NCBI GenBank assembly: GCA_946406115.1
Contig: OX291545.1
Coordinates: 29,879,153 to 29,943,152 of the forward strand
Reading direction: 5' to 3'
Length of the DNA: 64,000 nt
Source: Apoda limacodes
Lineage: Eukaryota > Arthropoda > Insecta > Lepidoptera > Limacodidae
Within the stretch, counting starts at the first letter, position 1; each line of letters starts with the position of its first letter. The notes beneath the pieces were generated by a model that saw nothing but the letters and a program-made list of their open reading frames with translations, searched no databases and was not told where the DNA came from. Both the position numbers and the translations under genes were made by a program. Positions 33,566 through 42,959 of this stretch are shown here, one piece after another.

Positions 33566-34822
33566 TCATTGCGCGGATGCAACTAGTGGTTGTACCGGGA
33601 GTGAAAGAGGAGAAGAAGGAAGAAGTCTCAAAACTGGTGCAGGTGGAACTCGCTCTTTTGCGTGCCTTTTAACGTGCTTTGCGAGGTGGTCCGAGCGCAT
33701 GAAATGACGATTGCACACGGTACATCCAAACTTCTTTTCTCCTGTGTGGGTTCGCTTATGTCTGGACAACTCGTCTGATCTGGAGAAACGTCGCTCGCAT
33801 CCGGGCCACGCACATCTGAACGGCCGCTCTCCAGTGTGTGTTCGGGCGTGAGCTTTGAGGTGTGATGACTTGAAGTAATTTTTCCCGCAACCAGGATACG
33901 AACATTCGTAGAGGCGTCTTCGAGCTGCTGGGGCTGGAGCAACTAGCCAAAGTGCTGTAGTCGGAAGCAACGTCCCTGGAACGAGCATAGCTGGGGCCGG
34001 GCGGGGAGCCAGAGGCACCCACCCTGGGGTAACCGCAGCCGAGGGAGTTGGAGTATTTGGATGCATTATTGGCACCCGTTGTTCATCCCGGGGCTGTTTT
34101 GGTTGATAGACAGCGTGTAGTGACGGTACACGCGTTTCTTCAACTTGGATTGGAGGACATGAAGGTTCTACATTCACTAGGGATATTGGGGGTTTTTCGT
34201 GGGGAGGGGGATTCTGCACTAGACTAGCGACATATTTAGAATAAGAGTAGCTTTGGCCCCGATTCATTTTAAATTTGAGCGTTCTGAGTATGTTGACATC
34301 TTTTGGAGGAGACGGTGGCAAGGGTTCTGGACTGCAGGTACCATCTTTGTGCGCGCGCATTATGACCGAAGGTCTACAGCACGGCTCAGGAGGTGGTGTC
34401 GTTAGCAGAAGCCGTGCTAATTCCAAACGTGACCTTTTATTGCATTCTTCTTCCCCTTCAGAGTCCGAGGGCTGTGGTGTAACGAGGCAGGCTGGCGGAG
34501 GTGAGTCGCGGGCGCGTTTTACTGCAGCCTTCTTCAACGGCAACTCAATCTGTCGGACAAAGAAACGAACGTAAGTAAGCGGTCATTACCTCAGAGCTGA
34601 ACACGCGCGCTCTGCGTGATCGAGCCGTGTACTACGCGTTGCTACTTTCAATAGCAAAAAAAGGGTTTTTTTTTCAGATTTTATTGTAAATATTATTGTT
34701 ATTATTTTACTGTGACAACAAGTTATTAAAAAAATATTTAGTTTAGTACTCACTTTGTTTTCAGTCAATGGAGGAGTTGATGGCGGCGATAAAGGTTCGC
34801 AAACTTCAATAATAGCAGACAT
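33566..34822 (-). CDS. cbt: cabut / KLF10-KLF11-type zinc-finger transcription factor (two exons)
   Basis: Exon 1 codes at 34822-34754 (23 codons, [19 protein letters not shown]...) and ends at a GTGAGT donor. Exon 2 starts at 34549 after a tttgtccgacag acceptor, and stops at 33566. The 204-bp intron is phase 0, so the join is in frame and gives 350 residues. Exon 2 opens with [15 protein letters not shown]; the Leu codon TTG at 34543 is not the start. Three C2H2 fingers at about 237-319 ([51 protein letters not shown]) are the KLF/Sp signature. The Pro/Ser-rich N-terminus, the [13 protein letters not shown] block (~84-95) and a short Pro-rich C-tail fit the KLF10/11 (TIEG) group, called cabut in Drosophila. 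Such proteins bind GC/GT boxes in the nucleus and mostly repress, acting in ecdysone, TGF-beta, circadian and sugar responses (family knowledge). Gene identity is strong for KLF10/11 and good for cabut. Confidence 0.88.
34550..34753 (-). other. cabut intron 1
   Basis: A 204-bp AT-rich intron with GTGAGT donor (plus 34748-34753) and CAG acceptor after a T/C-rich tract (plus 34550-34552). Translation of exon 1 runs on into the intron for 78 codons before a stop, which is why the unspliced frame looks like a separate small protein. Confidence 0.8.
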
Positions 34823-34849
34823 TTTAATTAGTATATTATCATTAAACGA

Positions 34850-35335
34850 TTAAAAAAAACTTTTTTTAATTCACAAAACTTGTGTTTATATTTCGCGCTT
34901 CCACTCCTGTGAACCGTGTAGGTCAGGCGGCGAGCGGCAGACGAATAAACCGCTTTGGTAGCGCTCGAGATACGAGGCAGTCAAAGCATGCGTGATCGCG
35001 GGACGAGGGGGCAGGGCAGCCAATGAGAGCGGACGGCGCGGCTGTTTCGACCAATGAGAGTAGGGTGATCACGCAGCCGGCGCGTGCCAGCGCGTGGTGT
35101 TCACGTGCACGCTAAGTGACGCGAGCTAGGCCGCGGCGTGACGTCACCGACGCGCCCCCGCATGACGTCGCAAGTGAGGGGCGCGGGCCGCAAGCGCGGC
35201 AAGGTCGCTTGCTTGTCGTGGCGACAAGCGACAACAGTCAATTCAACTCGTTGTCCGACTGCTGTGCACCTTCAATGACAAACACGGCGAACGATCGTTT
35301 CTTGCATTTCAAAGTTGTTACTGTTTAGAGACTGG
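34850..35335 (-). promoter_or_regulatory. cabut promoter region, CpG-rich
   Basis: Upstream of the cabut ATG, a minus-strand TATAAA (plus 34885-34890) is a weak TATA candidate. Beyond it lies a CpG-rich block with two copies of CCAATGAGAG (35020-35029 and 35051-35060), a perfect palindromic CRE TGACGTCA at 35139-35146, a near-CRE TGACGTCG at 35163-35170 and an E-box CACGTG at 35102-35107. Drosophila cabut is known as a CREB- and Mondo-Mlx-responsive early gene, so these sites are in keeping with its control. The short frames here (for example 35116-35328) are composition artefacts. Confidence 0.6.
35091..35107 (-). promoter_or_regulatory. Near-consensus carbohydrate response element (ChoRE)
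   Basis: On the minus strand: CACGTG-AACAC-CACGCG. The ChoRE consensus bound by ChREBP/Mondo-Mlx is two E-box-like halves 5 bp apart (CAYGYG-N5-CRCRTG). Here spacing is exact and 11 of 12 fixed positions agree, the one difference being C for T in the second half. It lies about 270 bp upstream of the cabut start codon. Confidence 0.45.
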
Positions 35336-35339
35336 AGGA

Positions 35340-36475
35340 CGTGCTTTGTCGTCCACCTTAATATTTCTTTAATAGTTGGAGATTCCTTGATATGACGCAA
35401 AAGTATGAAATCATTATAACAAGTGACTTTCTAAATATGGATAAAGGAGATAACAAATAGGTATTCAGTAAATAAATAACATAACTATATGCACATATAC
35501 CTATATTTACACAGACATATTATGTGTGTATATGTACAGAATAGTATGAACTATAATATATGGTATATTATATCGTCCTGATTAGATAACACGGTAAAAA
35601 GTATTGTTTGCTCAATAATACCTACTTTTTAAGCGCAATGTAATTCAAAACAATGACATGACATGTTATCAAAATTAAACTTTATAAATTAAATACTAAG
35701 TGCTAATTTTATACCTACTTATAATAAAGAAAATCGATTTTACACAAAAAAAAATTATAGGCAGATTTTTATCCAATACAATTTCCACGCTGTTTCACAG
35801 TACCATAGAATATCAATTTAATTAGATTTCCACAATCGTTTGTTTGTAGACATGTACATAGTGTTTAAATAAAATAGTGTGTACCTATATTATGTAGTAA
35901 TCTAAAGTAACGACTAAATTAAAGAAAAAGTTTGCACGTAGGTATGTAAATGGAGTAATAAATATAGGCTTTGAGTCTGTACGTTATACGCTATACGCAA
36001 CACCAGCTACACACACATCGTACCTACCTATATGTAAGCGTTGTGAAAGCGCGAAGATTCACGCAGCCAACGAGTGACCGGCTCCACAGTAAGTTACAAA
36101 CATACGCGTATAAATTATTAAGATATCATAATATTAATGTGTAATGTGTGGAGTAACTTAGATATCCAATAAAGTGTAAAATAATATCAATTATTAAACA
36201 AATTAATAGAAATATTCATTTCGAACAATCGGCAAAAAAATTGCCCAGGGCGCTAAATTGTCGACAACCGCTACTAATGACTTATTAATGTTACGAGTTT
36301 TTCGTCTATGCATTGAATGGTTTTCTGTAGCTTATTTGAATTTATTTTATAGTGATTATTTTCAATTTGTCGAAAACTCTCATACAAACAGTCTGTGAAA
36401 AGCTGCAAACAGATAGTCCGTGTACCTACAATGCGATCAAACTAGGAATAGGAAGGCAATGACAGCGTGCGCGAC
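35340..36475. other. AT-rich intergenic DNA upstream of cabut
   Basis: A good splice-donor match (ACA|GTAAGTT) sits at about 36089 after a GC-richer stretch (35990-36085), so a non-coding exon is possible. Nothing firmer. Confidence 0.35.
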
Positions 36476-36477
36476 TT

Positions 36478-36640
36478 TTTAACCGACTTCAAAAAAAGGA
36501 GGAGGTTCTATGTATTATTCGACGGGTATATAATTTTTTTCATGTATGTCCACCGATCTATCCGATTTAAATTTTTTGGAATGAAGTGGATTTAAAACTT
36601 AAACTTTTTGAGAAAAAAAATAATTGATGTTAATTTGGAA
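36478..36640. repeat. 'aaccgacttcaaaaaaaggagg' dispersed repeat fragment
   Basis: It starts with 'aaccgacttcaaaaaaagga' and 'ggaggttctatgtattattcg', continues 'catgtatgtccaccgatcta' and fades by 36640. I recognise this head as frequent in lepidopteran DNA. A short similar piece ('aaaaaaggaggaggttat') is at 20580-20598. Confidence 0.5.
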
Positions 36641-36929
36641 CTGGTGAAATGCGCGTAAAGTAAGTAAAAGTGGATACTAGGTAGGTAAGTACAAACCTCG
36701 TACTATAAATTCAGTCCCCCACGGCCAAAAGTCCCTCGTCTGCGCAGGCCCTTACAGTATCAGAGTTCCATAGGCTAATGGCAATAGAAAAGATAGATAT
36801 CCGTTCGTATGACACACACTTGTTATTCCCCCTAGCGATTTTTTAACAGAGAGTGTCAGAGAGGTGAATTTTTCTTGTGTAAACCATCATTTCCTTTTTC
36901 TTTGGCCATACTGAGCTAATTAATTCTTT

Positions 36930-37090
36930 GAGCATATGACTTGCGGCACAAGCTCGTTGCGTGCGCGCATACGTTCTCATGCCGGTGTGTGTGAGCGCAT
37001 CGGGGAGGTGGCACACAAGCACGCGGCCCAGCACTGAAGTGGCGCGGGGCGTTGTTGTGACGGTGCGCAGTGGTCGATGAGTCATGTCAA
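36930..37090. promoter_or_regulatory. CpG-rich patch with AP-1 site
   Basis: A GC/CpG rise (36955-37075) ends in a consensus AP-1 site TGAGTCA at 37078-37084. The 80-codon minus frame across it has no recognisable domain. A distal enhancer or promoter is possible. Confidence 0.3.
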
Positions 37091-37094
37091 GTAC

Positions 37095-37700
37095 ATCTGT
37101 GCAAAGGAGTTTACATTTGTTATTAACTTCTTTGTGAAGTTAACCCAGAGTATACTGGATACTTGTGCTTAATTGCAAGTATGCATGCTTTATTTTTATT
37201 TGAGGACAAACAAGCAGGTGGCTAGATGGTTGAATATTTTGGCAACATTATTGATTGGGTTTTTAAGGATGTTGATGTATTCTTGACCGGTGGACGTTTA
37301 ATTTCTCCCCCAAATTGATTAACTGAATCGAAGATTTTAGCCGTGTTCCCAATGCCAGTAAGAAAGGTTCCTAATATTCTAGGTCAAATTCCCCAAAACA
37401 GGGAAGAAATAACTGCTGATACCATTCGTATTCCTTAGATCTCAAGAAAGGAGTTTCAAAGAAAAAATTAATAGGCAATACCAAATAACTAAAATATAGA
37501 ATAGAAATAATTTTATTCCTTTATTTTTATGTGGTAATTTTTCCTGTAATTATTATAGCTTTTCGGTTTTCAATTAAAGGACATAAGTAAGGAAACATTG
37601 GTCTATTTTTGTAGGTACTTTTTAAAGCCATATGTCAAAAACTAAGTAACAAAATTATAAACTGGTGGCTGCACCGAACTTAAAATTTTCTTTCTTTTTG
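37095..37700. other. AT-rich spacer
   Basis: Nothing supported. Confidence 0.4.
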
Positions 37701-38604
37701 TTTTTTTTTTTAATAGCACTAAGGTGGCAAACAAACTTACGGTCCGCCTGATGGTAAGCGGTCACCGTAGCCTATGGACACAAAAAGCTAGCCACCCATT
37801 TGCACAAACCCTCGGGCACTCCGTAAGATGGCAACTTCGATAGAAGACCCTGGTGCTAGACCTGATCGAACGCCTTCGCTATGTCCAGGCTACATGCCAA
37901 TGCCTCCCCCTGACTCTCAATGGCTAGTGCCCACCGGTGTGTGAGATACACTAGAAGGTCATCAGTCGAGCGACCGTGGCGAAAGCCATATTGACGGTCA
38001 CTGACCAGGTCGTGTACTTCTAGGTATCTTAGAAGCTGTGTGTTGATCAGTGATCACACGCTCCATCACCTTGGAGAGGAGAGAGGTAATAGCGATAGGC
38101 CTGAAATTCGATGGATCTGATCTATCGCCCTTTTTGGGCACCGGGTGCACATTCTTAGTCTTCCATGAAGACGGAAATTGCCTAATGTGGTAGGAAAGCG
38201 CGAAGAGCCGCGTGAGTACAGGACATAAATTAGGAGCACACTGCTTAAGCACCACTGCTGGAATACCGTCTGGCCCTCTCGACTTATGAACGACTAGAGC
38301 AAGCAACGCCTGCCGGACCTCTCGCTGTGTTATGGAGATTTCCGGTATGGTCTTACCGCACCACGGTATAGTAGGTGGTACAGCGCCTTCATCGTTCATA
38401 TTCGAGTTCGAGGCAAAGAGACTGCCTAGTAGATCGGCTTTCTCTTTAGCACTATGGGCAAAGTCACTGCGAAAGCGCAGTGGTGGTTACGACTACTGGC
38501 AAAAGTTCCCTTCGGCAGCTTTGGCAAGCGACCAGAAAGCACGACTCCCAGAAGGAAACCTCGCAAGTCGCCCACCTATTTTGCCGATGAATTGGAATTT
38601 CGCT
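37701..38604 (-). pseudogene. Element 1 LINE, truncated copy with internal deletion
   Basis: The poly(A) relic is T11 at 37701-37711, followed by the 3' UTR. At about 37780 the sequence then jumps straight into the RT finger/palm region ('aaaaagctagccacccattt'), skipping about 1 kb present at 50350-51365 in the near-complete copy. The missing part includes the YADD active site. Upstream parts are readable (minus frame 37998-38399: KSRGPDGIPAVVLKQCAP, VHPVPKKGDRSDPSNFRPIAITSLLSKVMERV) with frameshifts. It ends at about 38604, where similarity stops, so it is also 5'-truncated. It cannot encode active RT. Confidence 0.9.
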
Positions 38605-38936
38605 AAAGAATTAAGAGCTAGGAATTATGTATTTAACTGAATAATTTTACAACTTTATTTCACTTTATTGCATTTTACTTTAAAACGTCAAACAGTAAAG
38701 TAATAAAGAAGATAAAACAGTTTCAATAAATAGTAATTCAAACGCTTTCATTTGATGCCCACAACTCAGGCATATTTCCTTCCTAACTAATCCTGCCCAT
38801 GTTCCAATTTGTAAACTGTTTTTTACTACCACCATAGGTAATCGCACACCGCCCCGCTCGTCGCGCCGCACGGAACTCTATTTGTAGAACATAACAGGCA
38901 TTACAGATTATACATCCATGCATGTTCAACTGCGGG

Positions 38937-39098
38937 TCGATTCCGTAAAAGATTGCTAACCTTTTTTGATAGAAATAAGATATACATTGCGGTTTCGCTA
39001 CAATCGATGAATTTCATACGTCATGTCAAATGCGCAATGTATATCTTATTTCTATGGATTGCAAACGAGAATTGTTAGCTGCCATTTTACGGAATCGA
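38937..39098. mobile_element. Palindromic MITE-like element (162 bp)
   Basis: Outer arms of 14 bp (tcgattccgtaaaa at 38937-38950, ttttacggaatcga at 39085-39098) are perfect inverted repeats. Inner arms of 23 bp at 38969-38991 and 39033-39055 are also perfect, the left one starting atagaaataagatatac. Between outer and inner arms the two sides stay alignable ('ttgctaac' against 'gttagc'). The element is therefore a near-full palindrome with a loop of about 41 bp and no ORF. It looks like a non-autonomous DNA transposon. Flanking duplication is not clear. Confidence 0.75.
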
Positions 39099-39099
39099 G

Positions 39100-40080
39100 C
39101 CTTAGAGCTTATGTAGCTAGCCAGTTTGTACATTTGCCACTCGAAGAGTATTTTTTTTTACTAACCGAGTAAAATTTACAATTCAATGTAGGCCTAAAAT
39201 AAAGCCAACTGCTACTATTTACATGGAAAAAAAAATTTCAGAGAGTCTTGAGTGTTTAATTGTTTAGATGCTTAAAATTGGATACAAAGAACATAATCTG
39301 TAAAATGAATATATTTTGCAAATTATTGGCTTCTAAATTTGAAAAATTCGTGTCTTCCCCTCCAACTTTTAAACCGTGACTCAAAAAAAAAATGTTTATA
39401 ATAATTTTTCAGATATCAGCAATAAAATCCCCTTGTTCTTGTGACAAAGTCGCTATAACGACAATACATATCAAATGTTTTGCAAATGAATGCAACAAGT
39501 TTATTTTTTTATCAAAATAAATTTGGCGCCTCCTTAAATTTACCCCCGGGGCAAGTATCCTGGTTAGTCACGAGAGGGTTGACAAGTGAGATCCTACGCA
39601 CTTCACCGTTTTTGGAAAAGCATCCTCTAGAGGGCAAACTAGGGATTGAAAGTTTGCACGAGAATTAGAGTAAAAGTAAAACTACAAACAAATAAAAATA
39701 CCATGAAAATAAAGGCTTTTTTTTTTCGAAAGACGACGCGAAAAGTCGCGCGAATAAGCTAGTTTGGTATAAAAATATTAAGCAGATCGCTTGCAAGCAT
39801 TAATATTGCGTAACTTGATGTCAGACTACATAATAATTGATTTTCAAACATTAATGAAAAAAGAACGATTAACTAAACTAAACTGAAAAATAACTTTAAT
39901 GAACGAAAATAAAAAGTGGTTGGTATGAGTCATCGTCCACGTCGTGGGTTTTTACGTGATGCGTCTTATTAAACTAGTTGTCACTGATCTAAATTGCTTA
40001 TTATCAAAAATTAATATTTTTCATATAAACCAATATTCGCAAATGGCAGTTTACATATACTCGCTGGTATAAAATGTTAT
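39100..40080. other. AT-rich spacer
   Basis: No gene supported. Short frames only. Confidence 0.4.
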
Positions 40081-40084
40081 AGTC

Positions 40085-42670
40085 TTAACCCGTGAGTAGC
40101 TGCCGGCGTCAAAAAACGACCGTGGTTTAATAGGTCTTACAGAGAACCTAAAATTCTTAAGCAAACTGTATATGAGGCTTGGACCACGGCTCGTAATAAT
40201 AAGGATCCGAATATTTCTGAGCTAAAACGCAAATTAAATGCTACTTCGAGGTTCAGTAGAAAAGAACTGCCAGAGCAAAATTCCAATTCATTGGAAAAAT
40301 AGGTGGGCGACTTTCAAGCCATCCTTCTGGGAGTCGTGCTTTCTGGTCGCTTGGCAAAGCTGCCGAAGAGAACTTTTGTCAGTCGTCGTTACCACAACTG
40401 CGAAAGACCGATGGTGATTTGGCCCATAGAGCTAAAGAGAAAGCCGATTTACTGGTCACTCTTTTTGCCTCAAACTCGAATATGAACGATGAAGGCGCTG
40501 TACCACCTACTATACCGTGGTGCGGTAAGACCATACCGGAAATCTCCATAACACAGCGAGAGGTCCGGCGGGCGTTGCTTGATTTAGACGTTCATAAGTC
40601 GACTGGGCCAGACGGTATACCAGCAGTGTGCACCTAAATTATGCCCTGTACACACACGCCTCTTCACGCTTTCCCACTACACTACGCAATTTTCGTCTTC
40701 ATGGAAGACTGCGAATGTGCACCCGGTGTCTAAAAAGGGCGATAGATCAGATCTATCGAATTACAGACCTATCGCTATTACCTCTCACATCTCCAAGGTG
40801 ATGGAGCGTGTGATCAACACACAGCTTCTAAGATTCCTAGAAGAACACGACCTGGTCAGTAACCGTCAATATGGCTTTAGCCACGGTCGCTCGACCGGTG
40901 ACCTTCTAATGTATCTCAGACACCCATGGGCACTATCCATTGTGAATTAGAGGGAGGCATTGGCATGTAGCCTGGACATAGCGAAGGCGTTTGATCGGGT
41001 CTGGCACCGGGGTCTTCTAACGAAGTTGCCATCTTACGAAGTGCCCGAGGGTTTGTGCAAATGGGTGGCTAGCTTTTTGTCCGGCAGACGCATACGAACC
41101 GTATTTGACAATAGTTGCTCTGATAGTATGGACATTAATGCTGGTTTTCCGCAAGGCTCTATATGCTGTTTCCTGCGCTGTTTCTACTGCATATCAATGA
41201 CATGTTGGACATCAACAACACCCTAATCTAAGAAAACCCAGTCACTGTAGTCCATCTCCAACAGCATTGGGATCCTTGGTTGTATCATCTCCAGCGATGT
41301 TCAGTTCCGGGATCATTTGCAAGGCAAGGTGAAGCTGGCGTCCCAAAACCTTGGTGTACTCAACAGAGCGAAGGTTTGAGGGAAAGGTTGATGCTTTACA
41401 AGTCGCAAGTTCGGCCCCATATGGAGTACTGCTGCCATCTCTGGGCGGACGCTTACCGCTAGCTTAACGCTGGACTCTAAACTTCAATGGGGTCCTCATA
41501 TTCATAACCTAGCCAAAAAACTTAGCTCTGCTGTGTATGCGATCAAGAAAATAAGACAATTGACCGATGTCGACACTGCAAAAATAGTATATTTTAGCTA
41601 TTTCCATAGTTTAATGACATATGGTATCCTATTGTGGGGTAGCGCTGCTGATGTAAATACAATATTTTTGTTACAAAAAAGGGCAATTCGTGCTATTTAT
41701 AAATTAGGATCTAGGATATCTCTGAGGGATAGGTTTAGGGAAATAAAAATTTTAACTTTAGTGTCGCAGTACATATATGGAAATCTTTTATATGTACATA
41801 AAAATATCAATAGTTTCAGCAAGAAAAGTGACGTTCACAAAGTAAATACTAGAAGTAAAAATAAGCTGTTGGTGCATGATACACGTCTACACAAAATAAG
41901 TAACTCTTTTATGGGGCAATGTATACACTTTTACAACAAAGTTCCCAATAAAATTCAAAATCTATCAATAAGTAAATTTAAATCTTTTATCAAGCAGGTA
42001 CTTTGTAAAAAGGCATACTACAATATTTCAGACTATGTAAATGATAAAAATCCTTGGGACTGATGATGCTCAATTACAGGATGCATAGGTAAACCAAATT
42101 AAAATGGAAAGAACATAAAATTGTACGACTAAAAATCTTTTATTTAAAACATTAATTGTATTTTAGTTTATTTAAGTGTTTTTAAAAGAGTAACTATCGA
42201 GTTTCTTGCCGGATTCTTCTCGGTAGAAATCAACAACATTGTGAACCGGCGGGAAGGTTCAAAAAATAATATTTTATAACTTTGACGATTCAAAAGTGAT
42301 TGTAAAATCCTTATTTGAATAAACCATTTTGACTTTGACTTTGACTTTGACTTTGATGCACCCGAATACCAGCTTCGCCCTTTTGATTAAGTTAAATGAC
42401 CGGCTGTGAGAATCGTCGACGATCCCAAACTCACAAGCCGTATCGAACCCTTAAGTCTGAGGAGAGACTTTGCCTCCCTGTGTGTGTTCTACCGCTGGTA
42501 CAATGGGATGTGTTCTGAAGAATTGTTCAAAATGATGCCTACGGCTACTTTCTACCACCGCCAAGCTAGCCGTCAGCAGGGCATTTATTCTCACACTTTA
42601 GAACCGAAATGGTCGCGTAGAGTGCAGTTTCAGAGAAATTTCCTTCCGCGAAAGCTTAGGCTCTGCAATC
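40085..42670 (+). pseudogene. Element 1 LINE, long copy interrupted by element 2
   Basis: Similarity to the near-complete copy starts in the linker after the endonuclease and runs through the RT. Frames include MNDEGAVPPTIPWCGKTIPE (40482), KKGDRSDLSNYRPIAIT (40726), RQYGFSHGRSTGDLL, ACSLDIAKAFDRVWH (40963; motif A) and the motif B region. There a deletion at about 41222 removes the YADD motif, joining 'acatcaacaaca' to the 'ctaagaaaaccca' block. At 41449 the sequence is broken by a 908-bp element 2 insertion. It resumes at 42357 ('tgcacccgaata') and ends near 42670 without 3' UTR or poly(A). Frameshifts and stops are frequent. Dead copy. Confidence 0.9.
41449..42356 (+). mobile_element. Element 2 LINE, 5'-truncated insertion inside element 1
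   Basis: The open plus-strand frame 41533-42063 (176 codons) is the C-terminal region of a jockey-superfamily RT: YAIKKIRQLTDVDTAK, YFHSLMTYGILLWGSAAD, LQKRAIRAIY, then a Lys-rich end closing in NPWD. The 3' UTR has 'gagtttcttgccggattctt'. The tail is a TTTGAC hexamer repeat (about 42328-42356) rather than poly(A). The break point in element 1 is precise: '...ctctgggcgg' before and 'tgcacccg...' after, with at most one base of the host lost. About 16 bp at the 5' junction (41449-41464) match neither element, typical filler at 5'-truncated LINE ends. No catalytic RT core is present. Confidence 0.88.
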
Positions 42671-42674
42671 TATA

Positions 42675-42885
42675 TCGGTAACTTTAGTTCTTCATCGGAT
42701 CTCCTCATTTTACATTATATTCGTCAAAGTAACCCCGACCGGTCAACTGCTAGTGTCTATGCTGTGATTGATACTATTGATTTTTATAAAGATTTTTTAA
42801 AGTATACTACACATAACTTGTTTATGTTCCATTGATTATTTTCAATATTTTTCAATATTGTAGGTACCTCAGACCTTGATGTTGT
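42675..42885 (+). other. Unassigned open stretch
   Basis: From 42669 a frame of about 55 codons (IGNFSSSSDLLILHYIRQ... DTIDFYKDFLKYTTHN) runs without a start codon until a stop at about 42832. I do not recognise it. It could be another transposon's tail or chance. Confidence 0.2.
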
Positions 42886-42887
42886 GG

Positions 42888-42955
42888 AGACATATACGGG
42901 AGGCCTTCCATCAGCAGTGGACCTCTTTCCAGCTGAAACGACAAATTGCTAGAAA
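42888..42955 (+). repeat. RTE-like LINE 3' tail (candidate)
   Basis: The piece 'gggaggccttccatcagcagtggacctctt' resembles lepidopteran RTE 3' ends, as at 16490-16560. Confidence 0.45.
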
Positions 42956-42959
42956 TATA

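Noticed and set aside
33628..34022. Frames of 104 and 88 codons on the same strand as cabut
   Set aside because: They lie in other reading frames of the cabut zinc-finger exon and read as out-of-frame translation. The cabut frame has the domain evidence.
34275..34574. 99-codon plus-strand frame opposite cabut
   Set aside because: Antisense shadow of cabut exon 2 with no domain and no start or splice support.
34586..34822. 78-codon minus-strand ORF as a separate small protein
   Set aside because: Its first 23 codons are cabut exon 1 and the rest is intron read-through after a GTGAGT donor.
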